DNA of 64,000 bases from Sitta carolinensis. Taxonomy: Eukaryota; Chordata; Aves; Passeriformes; Sittidae. The DNA is taken from positions 108,276,108 through 108,340,107 of the forward strand of contig CM063283.1 in assembly GCA_032173965.1 (NCBI GenBank). The letters are read 5' to 3'. Every line of letters begins with the position of its first letter. Within the stretch, counting starts at the first letter, position 1. The notes under the pieces are model-generated. The model was not told the origin of the DNA and ran no database searches. It saw nothing but the letters and a program-made list of their open reading frames with translations. A program made the translations under genes and the position numbers. This document shows positions 11,501-23,590 of this stretch, piece after piece.

Positions 11501-12985
11501 TCTTTCCCCTTCTCCCCATTATTGATGGCCTTGCCAGGAATACCAAAGGGCAGTGGTCAAGGCTTTTTAGATAAGTTGTACATAGCAGAGAGCCTAGCTC
11601 TGCCTGCTCCTGGTTAAGCAACAAAAGCGATTCCATGACTTTTGGTGATGATGGTGCTTAGATCTCTAACCTGAGATCCTACCTGAGCAGCAAAGCATCT
11701 CACCTGGCTCACCTGTGAGCGGGGTCTCCCTCATGTCCCAGAGGCACAGAAAAAAGCATGTCTGAGCAGTTCCTTGTTCTCCTGGCACCATCTGTGCTGA
11801 ACCTGCAGACCTTCCTCACTCCTCCAGGGGCCAGCCAGGCACCAGCCTGTTTGCCAGCTGGGCCTGCACTCAGCTCCCCCGTGCCTGTGGCAGATGGCCG
11901 GATCCACAGCCCGCGTAGGGCTGCCAGCACCTGCCCCGTGAGCAGGAGATCAGATGGACTCTCACACATTGTCCTTCCTGGCTCTGATCCACACTGGATG
12001 CCTCAAGGTCAGGGATGGCTGGATAGGAATCATGGAGACACCTGTCTTCTGATCTGGTTTCTGTGGTCTGTCTGTTCCCAGTGTCCCTGCCACAGGGGCT
12101 CTTCCCAGACAAAGTGCAAGAAGGGAGATGGACTATGTGTTTTGGTAGCCAATCAGGGGAAGGAACATGAGAAGGCATAGGAGGGTTTTGTGATGAAGTC
12201 TATCTTCTTCTTCCTGGTGCCTAGCACATGCTGATCTTGTCATTGCATTTTACCAAGACGTGCCCTTTTTCTTGGCTGAGGATTCATTCTTTATTTAATA
12301 TTTTTTTACATTAAAAGCCACTTAGCTATGGATGTAAGAGGCTCATCAGGGCAGAGTCATGTCTGCTAACTTTATAAGGGTACATCCTGCCATGTGATCC
12401 ACAGCCCTCTCTCTGTGAGAGGGTACCCAAGGGGCAGGCATGGGCTGCAATATCATTTTGCAGGTGACTGGTTGCCACTTGTGTTTTTTCACCATTGTTG
12501 TTGAATAACATTAAGGAGGGTGTTAATACGTTACTTACCCAAGGTTTTTGAAGGCCTTTTTGGCCTTCAGCAACAAAAGGGCTCTCTGTTCCTGTCCTAA
12601 GTTGTGTAGAACGGCAGATGAGTAACCTTTCCTTTAGTGTCCTTCTCATACTTCATAGACAGAGGAGAAAGATTATTTTCTCCACTGAATACTTTAATAC
12701 CTTCTATTTTTATTTCTGAGAAAGTTTGGAGGTTACATTTTCCTTAATAACCCACTGAAGTCTGAGGCCTTCACTCTGTGCTTAATAAATCTTGCTGAAC
12801 TTAAAAATCCCTCCCCTGAGTAAAACCAAAATAAAAATTGAATAGAATCTTTGGGATTTACTTCCCTTTCTTCGGATTTTCCTACAAGTGTCTGTGCCAT
12901 TTTGCCTTTGACATATTTTTCCATCTGCTGGGTGTTGTAGGAATTTCTGCATTCCTCCTATAATGAGTCCGTGTGAAAAAGATCA
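8550..12985. other. Intergenic or intronic DNA, no gene recognised
   Basis: Mostly unique sequence. Purines predominate on the plus strand at about 10080-10440, which produces a long Leu/Pro/Ser-rich minus-strand open frame (10147-10446) typical of a composition artefact. The 161-codon minus frame at 8784-9269 has no recognised motif. I could not assign any part to a repeat family. Confidence 0.45.
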
Positions 12986-12990
12986 AGGAA

Positions 12991-13151
12991 TACAAGCAAA
13001 GTTCAAAGAAGCTTTGTGCTGTTGTGGTTTTAAGCCCAGCTAAAAATTAAACGCTCTTTATTGCTATCAAGATACAAGCAAAGTTCAAGAAGCTTTGTGC
13101 TGTTGTGGTTTTAAGCCCAGCTAAAATTAACGCTCTTTATTGCTATCAAGA
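12991..13151. repeat. Tandem duplication, ~80-bp unit
   Basis: Copy 1 spans 12991-13072 (82 bp) and copy 2 spans 13073-13151 (79 bp). They are identical except for three single-base length differences, all inside A homopolymers (AAA/AA, AAAAA/AAAA, AAA/AA). Zero substitutions with only homopolymer indels points either to a very recent duplication or to a consensus or gap-filling artefact in a long-read assembly. Confidence 0.95.
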
Positions 13152-13159
13152 CTTCTTGT

Positions 13160-14170
13160 AGCTGTGATGCTTAGGGCTAACGTCTTGAGCCCAGACAAGT
13201 TGAGGGTGGCTACAGAGATGTGGTGACCCAGCTTCTCCACGCCCTGCAAGATCAGCCTGCAGGCACTGGGAGCATGTCTTCTCCTCCACTGGTGATCCTT
13301 CCCTTGGGACTGGCTGGTGCTGTGCAAGCTGGCCCTGGCAGGGTCAGCTCCTGTGGAGGGTACTAAAAAGGAAACAGGAGTGTTGTTCTTTCAGCTGTCC
13401 CTTCTCCTGATGAAAGCTGCCAGCTGCAGGGTTGCCAGAGGTGTGGTAGATGTTCTCTGCTGGGAGGCGAGGTGTTGAACGTCAGCGTGACTGACGGCCG
13501 TCCATGGCTCTGGCTGCTGATGAGCGCCGTCAGTGCCCCTCAGATAATGATGACTTACCTCTGCTAGCATTGGAGAAGAGCAGGCCTGTGAAAAGCTCCA
13601 CCGCTTGTAAGTAACTGCTCCTTTCAGCTTCAATGACATGTCGCATCCATCCTTGAACACTTCCAAAAATACCCTCCTGGGACTTTGCTTTCCCCATAAC
13701 TCGGAGTGACATGCATTGGCAAGGGGGAGATGAGGGTCTCGCTCAGCTCAGTCCTGACGGGTGTAAATGAAAGGCTGGGTGGTGGGGGTGGGGTAAGGAG
13801 AGGCCTGTGGCAGAGTAAATAAATTGCACCCTGCCTGTGTTATGCCAGCAGGGCTCCAGAGCGGTTCCACGGGCTTTTGTAAATGGGAATTTGCCTCCTC
13901 GATCGCTCAGGGCAGTGCTGTCAAACAGTGTTGCCAGGCTTGTGCCTCATCCAGAGGTCTCAAACATTTCCCAAGTCACCCCACTTCAATTTACTTTCAC
14001 AAAATGATGTTTCCCTTTAGGGGAGGGGGCAAAAAATAAAGCAGGAAAGTGAGCCCTGAAAGGCTGTGGGAGAAGGGGAGGGGAGGCAGCAGGTGAGTGG
14101 GAATGGATGGGAGGCTGAGCAAGACAAGGGCTTTCTCAACACAGGAATTCAGGCTCTTCCCCCCTCTGCT
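13160..14170. other. Intergenic or intronic DNA, nothing specific seen
   Basis: Unique sequence with G-rich runs near 13780 and purine-rich DNA near 14040-14110. Minus-strand frames at 13391-13666 and 13997-14269 match no known protein. Confidence 0.4.
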
Positions 14171-14174
14171 CCCC

Positions 14175-14580
14175 CTCACACCCTTGTTTGAATTTAGCAT
14201 GTGTCCTCCTATGGCGTCGTAATTACTAAGATTACCAAATGAATCTTTGCTTCTGTACACACCGGGCATTCAGCGGAGCTCTAATAGTTGTCATTAAGTT
14301 TTCAGGGAGGTGGGAGAAGATAGATTGAATGCATGCACTCCAGCGCTGTGCAGAGCCCATTGATGGCTGCTGAGTAATGATTTTTTTCTAATTGGTGGAG
14401 AGCAGCGGCCCTAATGGATGGAGCCTCTCTGTGCATTTGCACTGTCTCCTCAATCAATAACCCTCGCTGTGCCTGGCACGGAGGAGTTCCTGAAAGCCCC
14501 TTTGTAATAATGGATTGCTGGAGGTTACACAAACCGCTGTCTCCCGCTGAGTCAGCCCTCTGTCAGGCACCTCTCGCTAC
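14175..14580. other. Candidate conserved non-coding element
   Basis: This is one of the most enhancer-like blocks in the window. GGCGTCGTAATTACTAAG near 14213, TTGTCATTAAG near 14289, GAGTAATGATTT near 14371, TCTAATTGG near 14388 and TTGTAATAATGGATTGC near 14502 put many TAAT-type sites in repeat-free DNA, with isolated CpGs retained. The 169-codon plus frame that begins at 14414 crosses this block into the GC-rich DNA next to it and has no recognised domain. Confidence 0.35.
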
Positions 14581-14830
14581 CCCGGGCCCCAGCTTCCAGA
14601 CGGGACACCCGCAGGGGGGCCCTGGCTTGGTCCCTGTCCCCGTCCCACGGTCACTGGCGCCCCGTGGCTCCCCAGCCTGCGGGGAGGGTTTTGCTGCCTG
14701 CAGAGCCCGAGCTGGCTCGGAGGAGCAGGAACAGCTGGGAAGCTTTTTATTGGCTTTGGCTTGGGAAGTTTGGCTTTTTATAGGAGGCTTTGAGGGAGTT
14801 TCTTTCCCCACCCCCACCCCACCCCGCCAC
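14581..14830. other. CpG-rich stretch with minus-strand TATA-like motif
   Basis: About ten CpGs fall in 14580-14720, including a CCGCAGGGGGGC word near 14609 that resembles a CTCF core. Immediately to the right, 14740-14785 contains two related blocks, each with CTTTTTAT followed by GGCTTTG or AGGAGGCTTTG. The second reads CCTATAAAAAGCC on the minus strand, a good TATA match pointing leftward into the CpG-rich DNA. A leftward promoter is possible but unproven. Confidence 0.22.
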
Positions 14831-14929
14831 TTCTCTCATCTTAAAGAAAAATACACAAGGCAGATGCTGAGCATCGAGGCTGAAATCACAGAGGGGTCAG
14901 GCTGTGCCAGGCAGGGCTCTTGACTTAGC

Positions 14930-17900
14930 CAGAGCAGGAGCCCAGCTCAGGGAGAGCAAGCTTTGACTTCCCATTAACCACCAGGCTGTTTGCATCCTAG
15001 CCCTCAACACCTCCCCAGTTCCTGCCTTCTTTTTGAGGGATGACATGCAAGTGAGAGCCACAAGAGAGCTGTCGAAATTCAGCCTTGCCAGTGCGTTTCC
15101 AGGAGGCAGGCAGGTCTCGGGTTGGGGGCAGAGACGAGAAATGGGATGTTACAGGGAATCTTAAAAGGGATGCCTCAACGCTGAGATCAACAGCTCAGCC
15201 TTCCACTTCCCAACACAAGAGAGCCTTTTACTGGAGAAAAAGAGGGGATTTCCATGGTTTGATGAGATTTGCAGATGGCTGAGGCTTGGTTTCTTCACTG
15301 TTACTCTGCTTCAGCTCTGTGTCCTCACAGCCCACTGCAGAGAGTTTCTGAGCGGCAGCCTGTTGTCACTGTACACTCTAAGCCCCCCCAAAAAGGTTCC
15401 CATTGCTGGGACTTTTTGGAAGTGAACCTGCCCTAGCTGTGTGATGCAGACCCCCATAACTCAGGGCTCCCAAGTGCCCTGCACTGTGTCTGCTCTTTTT
15501 GCTTTCCAGCAAGGTTTTTACATCTCGTTGTGTACCTGGGCTTTACGCAGCTGCACAACCCAGGCTATCATCCACCCCATACTCTGGAAAGGACATTACT
15601 GATGGGTGGGAGGGCTTGGGATTGCCCAGATTGCATGGCTGGCTGCTGTCAGTCCCACTGTGAATGCAGACAGCCTGGATCTCCTCCAGCATGAGGTAAT
15701 TGGCATTTTCTATTGTCTTCTCCAATTTTTCGGGGTATTAATAGCTTGTAATGATCTTCAATCCTTCTCCCTGAGATCATAAGTGGATTTAAGGTCTGCC
15801 CCCAACTTGCTTTAGTTAAAAGCTGAAAACTTGAAAAGGTAAGGTAGGAGAGCTGATTTTGCTGGTAGGGAGGATCTGACCTCAGAACTTCATATTGAGC
15901 CCCAGACTGAGTCCCTTGCAAGTGGCTCTTTGGGTCTGGGTGGCAGAGGGAGTCTCAGGATGTGAGCAGCATGATCTGTTGATCCCTCCAGTGCTCAGGA
16001 CACAGCAATGAGCTGGTCCCAAAGGATCTTCATCATCCCAGTAGCCTGGGAACATGAGTGGGGGCAGGGGGTGATCTGAGGCTCTGCAGTGTAACCTCGT
16101 TTCCTTGCTTGGCAAATGACCACTGGAAAACATCCCCCAGGATGGGCTTCAACAAAGGCTGATTCTTATGTTGCCAGGTACACCTTAGTTGCCGCTGAAG
16201 AAGCAGCAAGTAAAGGGTTGTAGAGGAAGAAATATGTTTTCTCGGTTGATGTCCTGGTGAGGGGAAGACTATGGAGTTGTTTTAGGAGGTGGAACTCCGA
16301 TTCATCCTCATTGTCACTCCCGACTCTCCATCTGAGTGCAGTGAGTGATTTTCTCTCCCTTTCACAGGGGCAGTCAGTCATACATAAGCTACTTTCTCAC
16401 TGAGCAAGGAGTGTCAGAAGGAGGCAGGTGGCTTTGATTCTCTGTTTTTCAGCAATGTCTCTCACCAGGATGTGCAGAAGTCCAGGCAGGATCAAAGTAA
16501 ATTCTTCCAGGATCTGTGTCCACCCCAATGCACCATGGCAGAAGTCTCCCACCCTTTATAAGATCATCCCTCAGATCCTCCTGATGACTGAGATCAGCCC
16601 CAAGATGATTGCCACACAATGAGCCAGCCTTGTTCAGGGGCCTGGGTCTACTCTTTGCCAGTGCCCGTGTGCCCAAGGTGACAGAGAGTGCATGGGGAGG
16701 ACAAAGTGGTGAAACCCTAGCCTGGGAGGGAGGCTCAGGCAGCAGGTTAGCAGGCAGAGAGGGGACAAGAAGAAAGAAGGGGCCAGGGAGGTCCTTTTGT
16801 AGAGCACCTGGGACAGAGGGTCCTGGAAGGGAAACCAGAGTGATGGTGAGGCAGAGGGGCAAGAGCTGAGACTTCCCAGAGACTCACAGGAGAGTACAAT
16901 GTTTCCTCCCTGCTGCTGCCTTGGGAATGAGGGAAAACTCCCCAGCCATCAGCAGGGCAGGACTCGTTCAACAGAGACTGGAGACAAGATAGACCAAGGC
17001 AGGCTTACAGAAAATCTGTGTGCAAAGTTTTGAGGAAAGAAAGAGGAGTTGGGTTTTCCTGTCCTCTATGAAATGTTTTAGAATCCTTTTGTAAGGATTA
17101 TTATCACTTAAGCAAAGGGGCAGGCCACTTCAGCAGTGTAGTTTGATTTGAGCTGGAGAAGGAAGCTGTGCCCTGGGGCAGGGGGACTGGAGGCCCTGGC
17201 AGAATCCTGCCCCTGCAGCATGCAGGGGATGTAGTAAGAACCTGGGATTGCTGCTAAATCAGGCTCCCTAAAGGGAAATCAGGAAAAGCTCCTTAGCTGG
17301 CAGAGAGGAGAACCCAAACAATGGCAAAGGATTGACATGCAGGAGCAGGATTTGGCCCAGGTACCAGTCCTGGCTTGCCAATGAAGATGGTGGCAAAAGA
17401 AAAGGGTTTGACTCATCCACTTTCTATCACAGCTGTGTTCACTCATCAGTGTTGCAGGAGTTTAAAATAAATACACATTTCAGAGCAGGACCGTTTTTCA
17501 CCTGTGCTACAACCGATGAGTGGATTAGGGCAGCCACTGCCCCATGTCCTGTCACAGCCACAGAGTTCCTGGCAGTGGGACTCTGGCACTCTCACAGCAC
17601 AACTGTGACATATCAGAGCACTAGATCACAGGGCCACAGTAGAGCCTAAAGGCATCCAGCTGTTCATTTATGCTGCTGCTTCTTCACAATCCACTTACTA
17701 CAGGGTGTCTCATATAAACCAAGCTGGAAATATTTCCATAAACTCTACTTTCTGTGTAGTTTAGGAAGCAGAGAAAACTTCTAGACTCATACAGGAGGTC
17801 TGGTGAGGGGGATTACAATGGCTCAGGTGGAAGTGTTTCCTGTTTTCCTGCAGTGCCCACCTGCCTGTCTGAAAAGCAAGTCAGCCCACAAAGCAGTGCC

Positions 17901-18250
17901 AGATGCCCTCTTTGCTCATGGACGTAAACTTTTATTTTTTGTTTATTTGCAATCCTGCTTAATCTAGAGGAAATCATCTTCATTTGGGAAGTATAGCTTG
18001 CTGTTCATTTACAAAAATCACAGCCTTCTCACTTGCGTTTGTGATTTTTCACCTGCCCTGCCAGCTCCTCAGGGACTCCAGACCTGTACTCCACATCTTC
18101 TTCTCCTGACTCTTCTCTGTGCTTTAGGAAAAAAATGTCAGGCAAATCAGACAAACCAATATCTTCCCAAACTGTCCCTTTGAACAAGTCCGTATTGCCA
18201 TAATTTCCACAAAAGAGCTTACAATGAGTGACGTGAGAATACTTATTCCT
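14930..18250. other. Intergenic or intronic DNA, no gene recognised
   Basis: Unique sequence. A perfect 8-bp inverted repeat (CCCCTGCA, 3-base loop, TGCAGGGG) sits at 17210-17228. The region 16640-16870 is purine-rich on the plus strand, which explains the long Pro/Leu/Ser-rich minus frame there (16449-16862). No repeat family or exon was recognised. Confidence 0.4.
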
Positions 18251-18255
18251 ATTAT

Positions 18256-18363
18256 GAAAAAAGAAAAAGAAAAAGAAAAAGAAAAAGAAAAAGAAAAAGA
18301 AAAAGAAAAGAAAAGAAAAAGAAAAAGAAAAAGAAAAAGAAAAAGAAAAAGAAAAAGAAAAAG
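18256..18363. repeat. (AAAAAG)n microsatellite
   Basis: About 108 bp, or roughly 18 units, of a hexanucleotide with two shortened AAAAG units in the middle. Eleven bases later a run of 15 A follows (18375-18389). The KEKEKE and poly-Phe/Ser open frames on the two strands are translations of this repeat and not genes. Confidence 0.98.
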
Positions 18364-18374
18364 CCACACAACAG

Positions 18375-18389
18375 AAAAAAAAAAAAAAA
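18375..18389. repeat. Poly(A) run, 15 bases
   Basis: Fifteen consecutive A just after the hexanucleotide microsatellite. Together they could be the degraded tail of an old retroposed sequence on the plus strand, but no parent sequence was recognised upstream. Confidence 0.9.
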
Positions 18390-18394
18390 TGAGG

Positions 18395-20985
18395 AGCTGT
18401 CTGAAAGAAAACTGTCACAAAGAAAAGGAGCGAGGGCTCAGTTTCTCTGACAATCAGTGATACAGCTTGCATGAGAATTTATTTCAGTATGCTTCTTCAG
18501 CACACACCAGACTCCCAGGAGGGTGTTTCAGATCTCATTTCCTAACTTTCCTGATTGGAACTGAGACTTACATTTACTTGGCATTTTCATTTTACGTTAT
18601 CATTTGGAGTCGTGCTTGATTTCTTACAACCTCCCTGCCTGTCATGCCTCACCCTCTTGCCCAGACCCCTCACCACTGCACAGAGAGATAAAATACAGAG
18701 GACGTGCCAGTGACCACAGCTCCAGCAAACTTCAGTTAATCCCTGCTCCTCTCCCAGCAGGACACAGTCCCTTCCCAGAGGCATGACCCAGCCCATGGCT
18801 ATTTACAGCAGTCGAGAGTTCAACTTGTTTTCCCAAAGCATGTTCTCATTATAGCTCAGGGGAAAGGCTCCCTAAGAAAAGCAAAAACATCTCTTCCATA
18901 CTTTCCAGCTCTGGAAACAACAGCTGAACTGGCCCCTCTGATGGCCTCCAAAGCCTCCTAGAACATGGAGCTTTAGAGTCATAAGAGGAGCTGAGGGTAA
19001 GGATCCCGGTTGAGTTTTGGAAGCACTCACACACAGCAGCTTTTCACTCTGCACAGAATCACTGGCCAAAGGACTGCAGCCTCCAAGGCCCACAACTGGC
19101 CTGAAGGTCTGGGTCCTGGTATCTCATCCTGCTTTTCCCCATATTACTTTAATTTGATGCAGAAAAATTTCTTGCTTCTTCCAGGCCTTTTTCAGATGAT
19201 GTAGGAATACCACTGGTTTGGACCAAGAGATCCCTGCGTTTGATTGCACATCTTGGAACAGAAGACCAAAGTGGTATTTAATAAACCATCACCTTTGCCA
19301 AAAGCAGCATAATCAAATCCTGTGAAATGGGCAATTGCTGCAACAGAGATAGCTTGAGCTGGTGTGCTGGCAGAGTGACAGCTGCTCCTCTCTTGGCTAC
19401 TGCTGATCCAGGTTCAAGAGCTCGAACACGGCTTTGAGCTCTGGCAGCGAGTCTCAGAGGCACTGCATGCTCAAGGATCCCAAGGGCAGCAAACCCCCCT
19501 TGCATCAGTGTCTGCCACCCAGCCTGTGAAGTGGTTTTGCATCAGCTCCAAGAGCAAGAGGCAAAAGAGTGAGAGAGAAAGAGAGATGTTCACTCAAACT
19601 GGCAGCTGCCTTTTGTTTCACGATGGCAGCTGCCAGCAAGAGACAGGCAGGGCAAGGGAAAAACACAGAAGAGCAACATGCTAGATGCAAAGCATATTTC
19701 ACGCTAGATTTAAAATAAAATAGCATGCATGAGGGGTAAATATTCAGCATAATGCATGACGACTCAGCCCCGTCATTCTCCTTCCATTTCCTAGGAGCTG
19801 TGGGACAGGATCTCCCAGGGCAGCGCTGGCCATCCTGGAAGAAAAGACGGGGCCAACACTCAAATTGTATAAGCAAGGGCAGCAAGTGCCTAAACATTGA
19901 CTTTTTTCATGCACTTGAGACAGGTGAAAGGAGAAATATCACTTCAGTGGAGAAGGGTGGTCTGTGGAAGATCCTGTACAGTGGGCTTGTTGTTTCTCTC
20001 ACTTCTGACAGCTCACTTGCTTCCTTTCCTTGCGGGACTCTATTTCAGTCAGTTTGATGTTTTTGGCAGGGTGATGGCTTTGGAGCCTGATCCCCCCTCC
20101 TCTGCAGAGGCAGTGCTGGCAGCAGTGCTGCAAGTCTTTCTCCTCCTCCATCTCAGCCTCCCAGCACCACCTCCTACACCAGGGAAAGCCCTTTGTCACA
20201 CCAGGATTCACTGTCAAACAGCTGCCAGGACCTGGGCAATGCTGAACAAGGTCTGCATCCTTCAGGGTTGGACATCCCTGGTCCTTTGCCTTCTCACCAC
20301 TCCAGTGTTGTTTCTCAGACAGGCATGCCAGCAAGGGTGGGCACACATTTCCCACCCCTTTCCCAAGTGCAGAGTTTGACAGCACAGGGAATCTGTCTCT
20401 GGGTCCCCTGACACTGCAGCAGAAACACTTTGGCCATGTGGCACTCACTCCACTGGTTTGAATTTATTTTAATGGTTCTGACAGGCCAACTTTGTACCAG
20501 CAGCTCCTTCTGCCAGATCGGATATTGTTTACCCATCCTACTTTAACTTTATGCCATGTTCAATATCTCCCCTCCACACCAAGCTCACTTGATGCCAGAT
20601 CAGGTATCGTCTGTCCTCCTCGGCCAGCGCGGAGAGGAAAGCTGGCATGTGCTCCCTATCCTGCACTCTGGCTAATCCAGCAGAAACGTGAGCACACGCC
20701 TGCACCTGATGCAGGGCTGCTCTTGCTGCTGAGTGCTCCGGTGGTGCAGAGAGCTGGCATTCCCTGCCGGGGGGAGCAGCCCCGGCAGCTGCCAGGAGCA
20801 CCAGGCACTCCGTGCCAGCCCAGCCCAGCAGCCCGAGCACCTGAGGGCTGCAAAAGGGAGGCTGGCACACCGGCAAGCCCTGCCTGAGCTCGTAAATGTG
20901 CTAGTGTTTCAAGGGAAGGAGGAAGGGGAAAGGAGAGGGGTGGGGGGACAGGAAAAGGAGAGGAACTGTTGTGCTTTTAACACCT
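18395..20985. other. Intergenic or intronic DNA, no gene recognised
   Basis: Mostly unique sequence. A short AT-rich patch near 19715-19765 carries GCATGCATG and CATAATGCATGAC motifs. The overlapping frames at 19897-20379 (plus) and 19999-20448 (minus) share the same GC-rich DNA and neither matches a known family. DNA around 20600-20900 is GC-rich with scattered CpGs but does not form a dense island. Confidence 0.4.
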
Positions 20986-20989
20986 CAGG

Positions 20990-21800
20990 ATAAAAAGACT
21001 GAGGTAAGATGAATTTTACCTGAGTCTGAATTCAAGCTGATAGCGCCCTTTATAAATAAATAAATAAATATCTGTTACTGTGTTTTGGGCTTTTTTTTTT
21101 CGGATGGAGCTTACTCAAGTTAGGCGAATCGCACTGAAAAAAGGCACCTTTTCCTTATGTACTGCTCTGGAGGTGTAAACATACCTGAAACAGGTCTGGG
21201 CTCCTTTTCGTGCAAGGAAATGTTTCAGAGGAGCCCGAGGAACTGGGACTTTTTTGCATACAATGTAGAGAAAGAAACGTATTGTCTGAGAGCAAAGTGA
21301 CTCTAAATGTGGCCACGGAGATAAAATGGGGGATGGATTCAGCTCCTGCATGCAAGAGCAGCATTTCTCAAAGACACCATTTTTTCTGTTTCGTTTTCTT
21401 TAGGTTTATTTTAAGTGAAGCTCTCTTCTCTCTCCTTTTTTTAGGTTTTAATCTTTGTATAGAACACACTCTGTGACCCTGACAGAGGGAAAGCAGCCGA
21501 GTCCTACCTCCTCTAGGAATGTGTTTAGAAACAGTAACTGATCAAAGTCATCGCAGTACCAGCCGCGACTGAGTTTCTCCTCTTGCCACGCGTTCCCGGT
21601 TTGACAGACTGCATCGTTTGGTGTGTGGATGTACCAGGATTTCATACACTATGAATATTCACGGCGCATATTAAATTAACCAGGTGAGAAAGTACAGGTT
21701 TGTTTTGCATGTTAACTCCGTGTTAACGCTGCCCCTAAGTGGTTAAGTTGGTTTATTGCAAGTTAATTAGCCCTCATTTCGGGCAGTTATTTATTTATTT
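20990..21800. other. Candidate conserved non-coding block
   Basis: Repeat-free apart from a short TAAA run at about 21052-21070. Notable words are GATAGCGCCCTTTATAAATA (21040-21059), TTAGGCGAATCGCAC near 21120, ATGAATATTCACGGCGC near 21651, GCATGTTAACTCCGTGTTAACGC (paired GTTAAC) near 21708 and GCAAGTTAATTAGCCC near 21758. Homeodomain/POU-like motifs with retained CpGs suggest an enhancer cluster. This is inference without conservation data. Confidence 0.35.
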
Positions 21801-21809
21801 GCGGAACAC

Positions 21810-23150
21810 TGTCTCAGCTTTTTCTCTCCCAGCTTCATGCCTAGACCTTGCCTCTCTATCTAGTCTGTGTTTGCATCCTACTCTGTGTGGGTTTCACAAA
21901 ACTGCAACGTTTTCAGTCAACTCAGCTTGGAAGACACATGTAGAGGAAAACACGGATGCCTACTACACATTTATTACTCAATCCAAGCAAGGCTGTGATC
22001 CTGTTAGCAAGCTCCTCTCCCTCTGCTCGTTTTAATTAGCATTTCAAGGGATGCTTGGTAGCACAAGCTGGTGAAGTTATGATGGACTGCCTTTTGCATC
22101 TTTCCTCCTTTATCAATGTGCCACTTCATGAACATTTCATCACCCAGGCAAGCCTTTACTCAGCCTTGATATATTCTTAAGCCTTGATATTCACCCTCAT
22201 GTTCCCATCCTTCTGCATGGATCCAGTGTGCCAAGATCACACCTTCTCCTCTCGGGGAAGCTGGTTGCTGTTGGAGAGGTGTGTGGGTGTGGGCATGCTG
22301 GCAGAGCAGCTCAAGCTTTTGGTGAGGCCTTGAGCTTCCCTTCTTCATGGTTTGTTCCGCTCCACCTGCCCCATGGGCAGAAGCAGGAGAAGAAGAAGGG
22401 TAGCTGCTTGCAGCTTGTTGGCTTTGAAGGGCCTCACACCAACAGAGGAGACTTGACAAACCCTCCAGTTGAACAACTGATGTGCTGTGCTCTGAGGAGC
22501 CTTTTAAAATCCTCCTCCTTGCTTTAGTTTCTTCCAGACTATGGTGGGGAGCTTGGCTCTGCTCCCCAGTTTGGTTTTTCAGTTACCAAACTGCCTCCCA
22601 GAGATGTGTGGTGACCATTGTGACACCTTCAAAGCAGATTTTCATTTCTGAAGTTCTTCAGCTCCTTTTGGGATGGTGTGGAGGAGAAGTGCCTCACCCT
22701 CCTCAGGGGTTAGGGTACAAACAGGCAGGGTTAAGCCATCAGCAGGCAGAGTGCCTTGCACACTGAGCTTGCACCTCCAGAGACCTGGAGGTAATTCACA
22801 GTGCAGTCCCTAGCTGAGGAGAGCAAACCTGGTCAATATTGCAGCAGCAGACGCCTGCATTCCTGCACTGCAGCAGGCAGCAGAGCCATCCATCCCTGCT
22901 CAACCCGTGTTGGAAGCACAGGGACAGGAAAGCGAGGAGGAGCAGGGCAGTGCAGCTCAGGATACCTGGATATATTGGCAGAATCTCTCTCTTGATTATC
23001 AGCCTCTTCTTTCCATAAGCTCCAAAACAAGAGCATTACAAAAACTAAAGAGCAGTGAATCTTCAGGAAGGTCTCCAGTCTTTGTCAGAGAGCGCAGGCT
23101 GCTTTTCCGTCATGCCAGCACTGCCCTTCACCTTGAACGAGCGACATTTG
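21810..23150. other. Intergenic or intronic DNA left of CpG island
   Basis: Unique sequence with no recognised exon. An imperfect duplicated word AGCCTTGATAT lies at about 22162 and 22182. Moderate open frames on both strands carry no recognised motif. Confidence 0.4.
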
Positions 23151-23159
23151 TCTCTTTTC

Positions 23160-23590
23160 CCCTTAGCTCCGGAGGGTGCAGCCCGGAGCCCGGGGAGGCG
23201 TCTCCGGCTGCCGGGAGCTCGGAGCAGCCGAACGCCGCCTCCGTGCAGCGCATCCCGGTGCCGGGGCTCGGAGGGAGACGCCTGGCCTCGCCAGCCAGAG
23301 CTGGGGACCGCGGTGGGGACGAGCAGGCACCTTCCTCTTGCCAGCGCCCTGCTCCTGCCGCGGAGCGCTGCCTACATCCCGGCCTTGCGCAGCGCGGCTG
23401 GACGCGGAGTTAAGGAGACAGACACCGGGATGCGAAAGGAGCCGTGACGGTGCGAGAGGAGCTTCGCTCTTCTGAAAGGGTCTTTGGGAGGGCAGTGACA
23501 CTGGCACGTTTATAGGATCCCTCTCCTTCTTAGAACACTGCCGCCGCGTCTCCTCGGCGCTGTGTTTTCGGTCCGAGCTGAGAAGTCTGC
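23160..23590. promoter_or_regulatory. CpG island (orphan promoter candidate)
   Basis: In 23161-23460 I count 34 CpG dinucleotides in 300 bp of strongly GC-rich DNA, close to the number expected from base composition, whereas the flanks are CpG-depleted. At least seven more occur in 23521-23580. This is the strongest CpG island in the window. No TATA box or recognised coding exon adjoins it. The overlapping open frames (168, 130, 114 and 99 codons in several frames) are Arg/Ala/Gly/Pro-rich, as expected of GC-rich DNA. Plausible roles are the promoter or first exon of an unannotated lncRNA, an alternative 5' exon, or a CpG-rich enhancer of a developmental gene. Confidence 0.7.

Noticed and set aside
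12991..13151. CRISPR-like direct repeat
   Set aside because: Two directly abutting ~80-bp copies without spacers, in a vertebrate genome.
14414..14923. 169-codon plus frame as a coding exon
   Set aside because: It runs across a homeodomain-rich element, a CpG-rich patch and C-rich simple sequence with changing composition, and matches no family.
18029..18472. Poly-Phe/Ser and Lys-Glu repeat proteins on both strands
   Set aside because: They are translations of the AAAAAG microsatellite and the adjacent poly(A).
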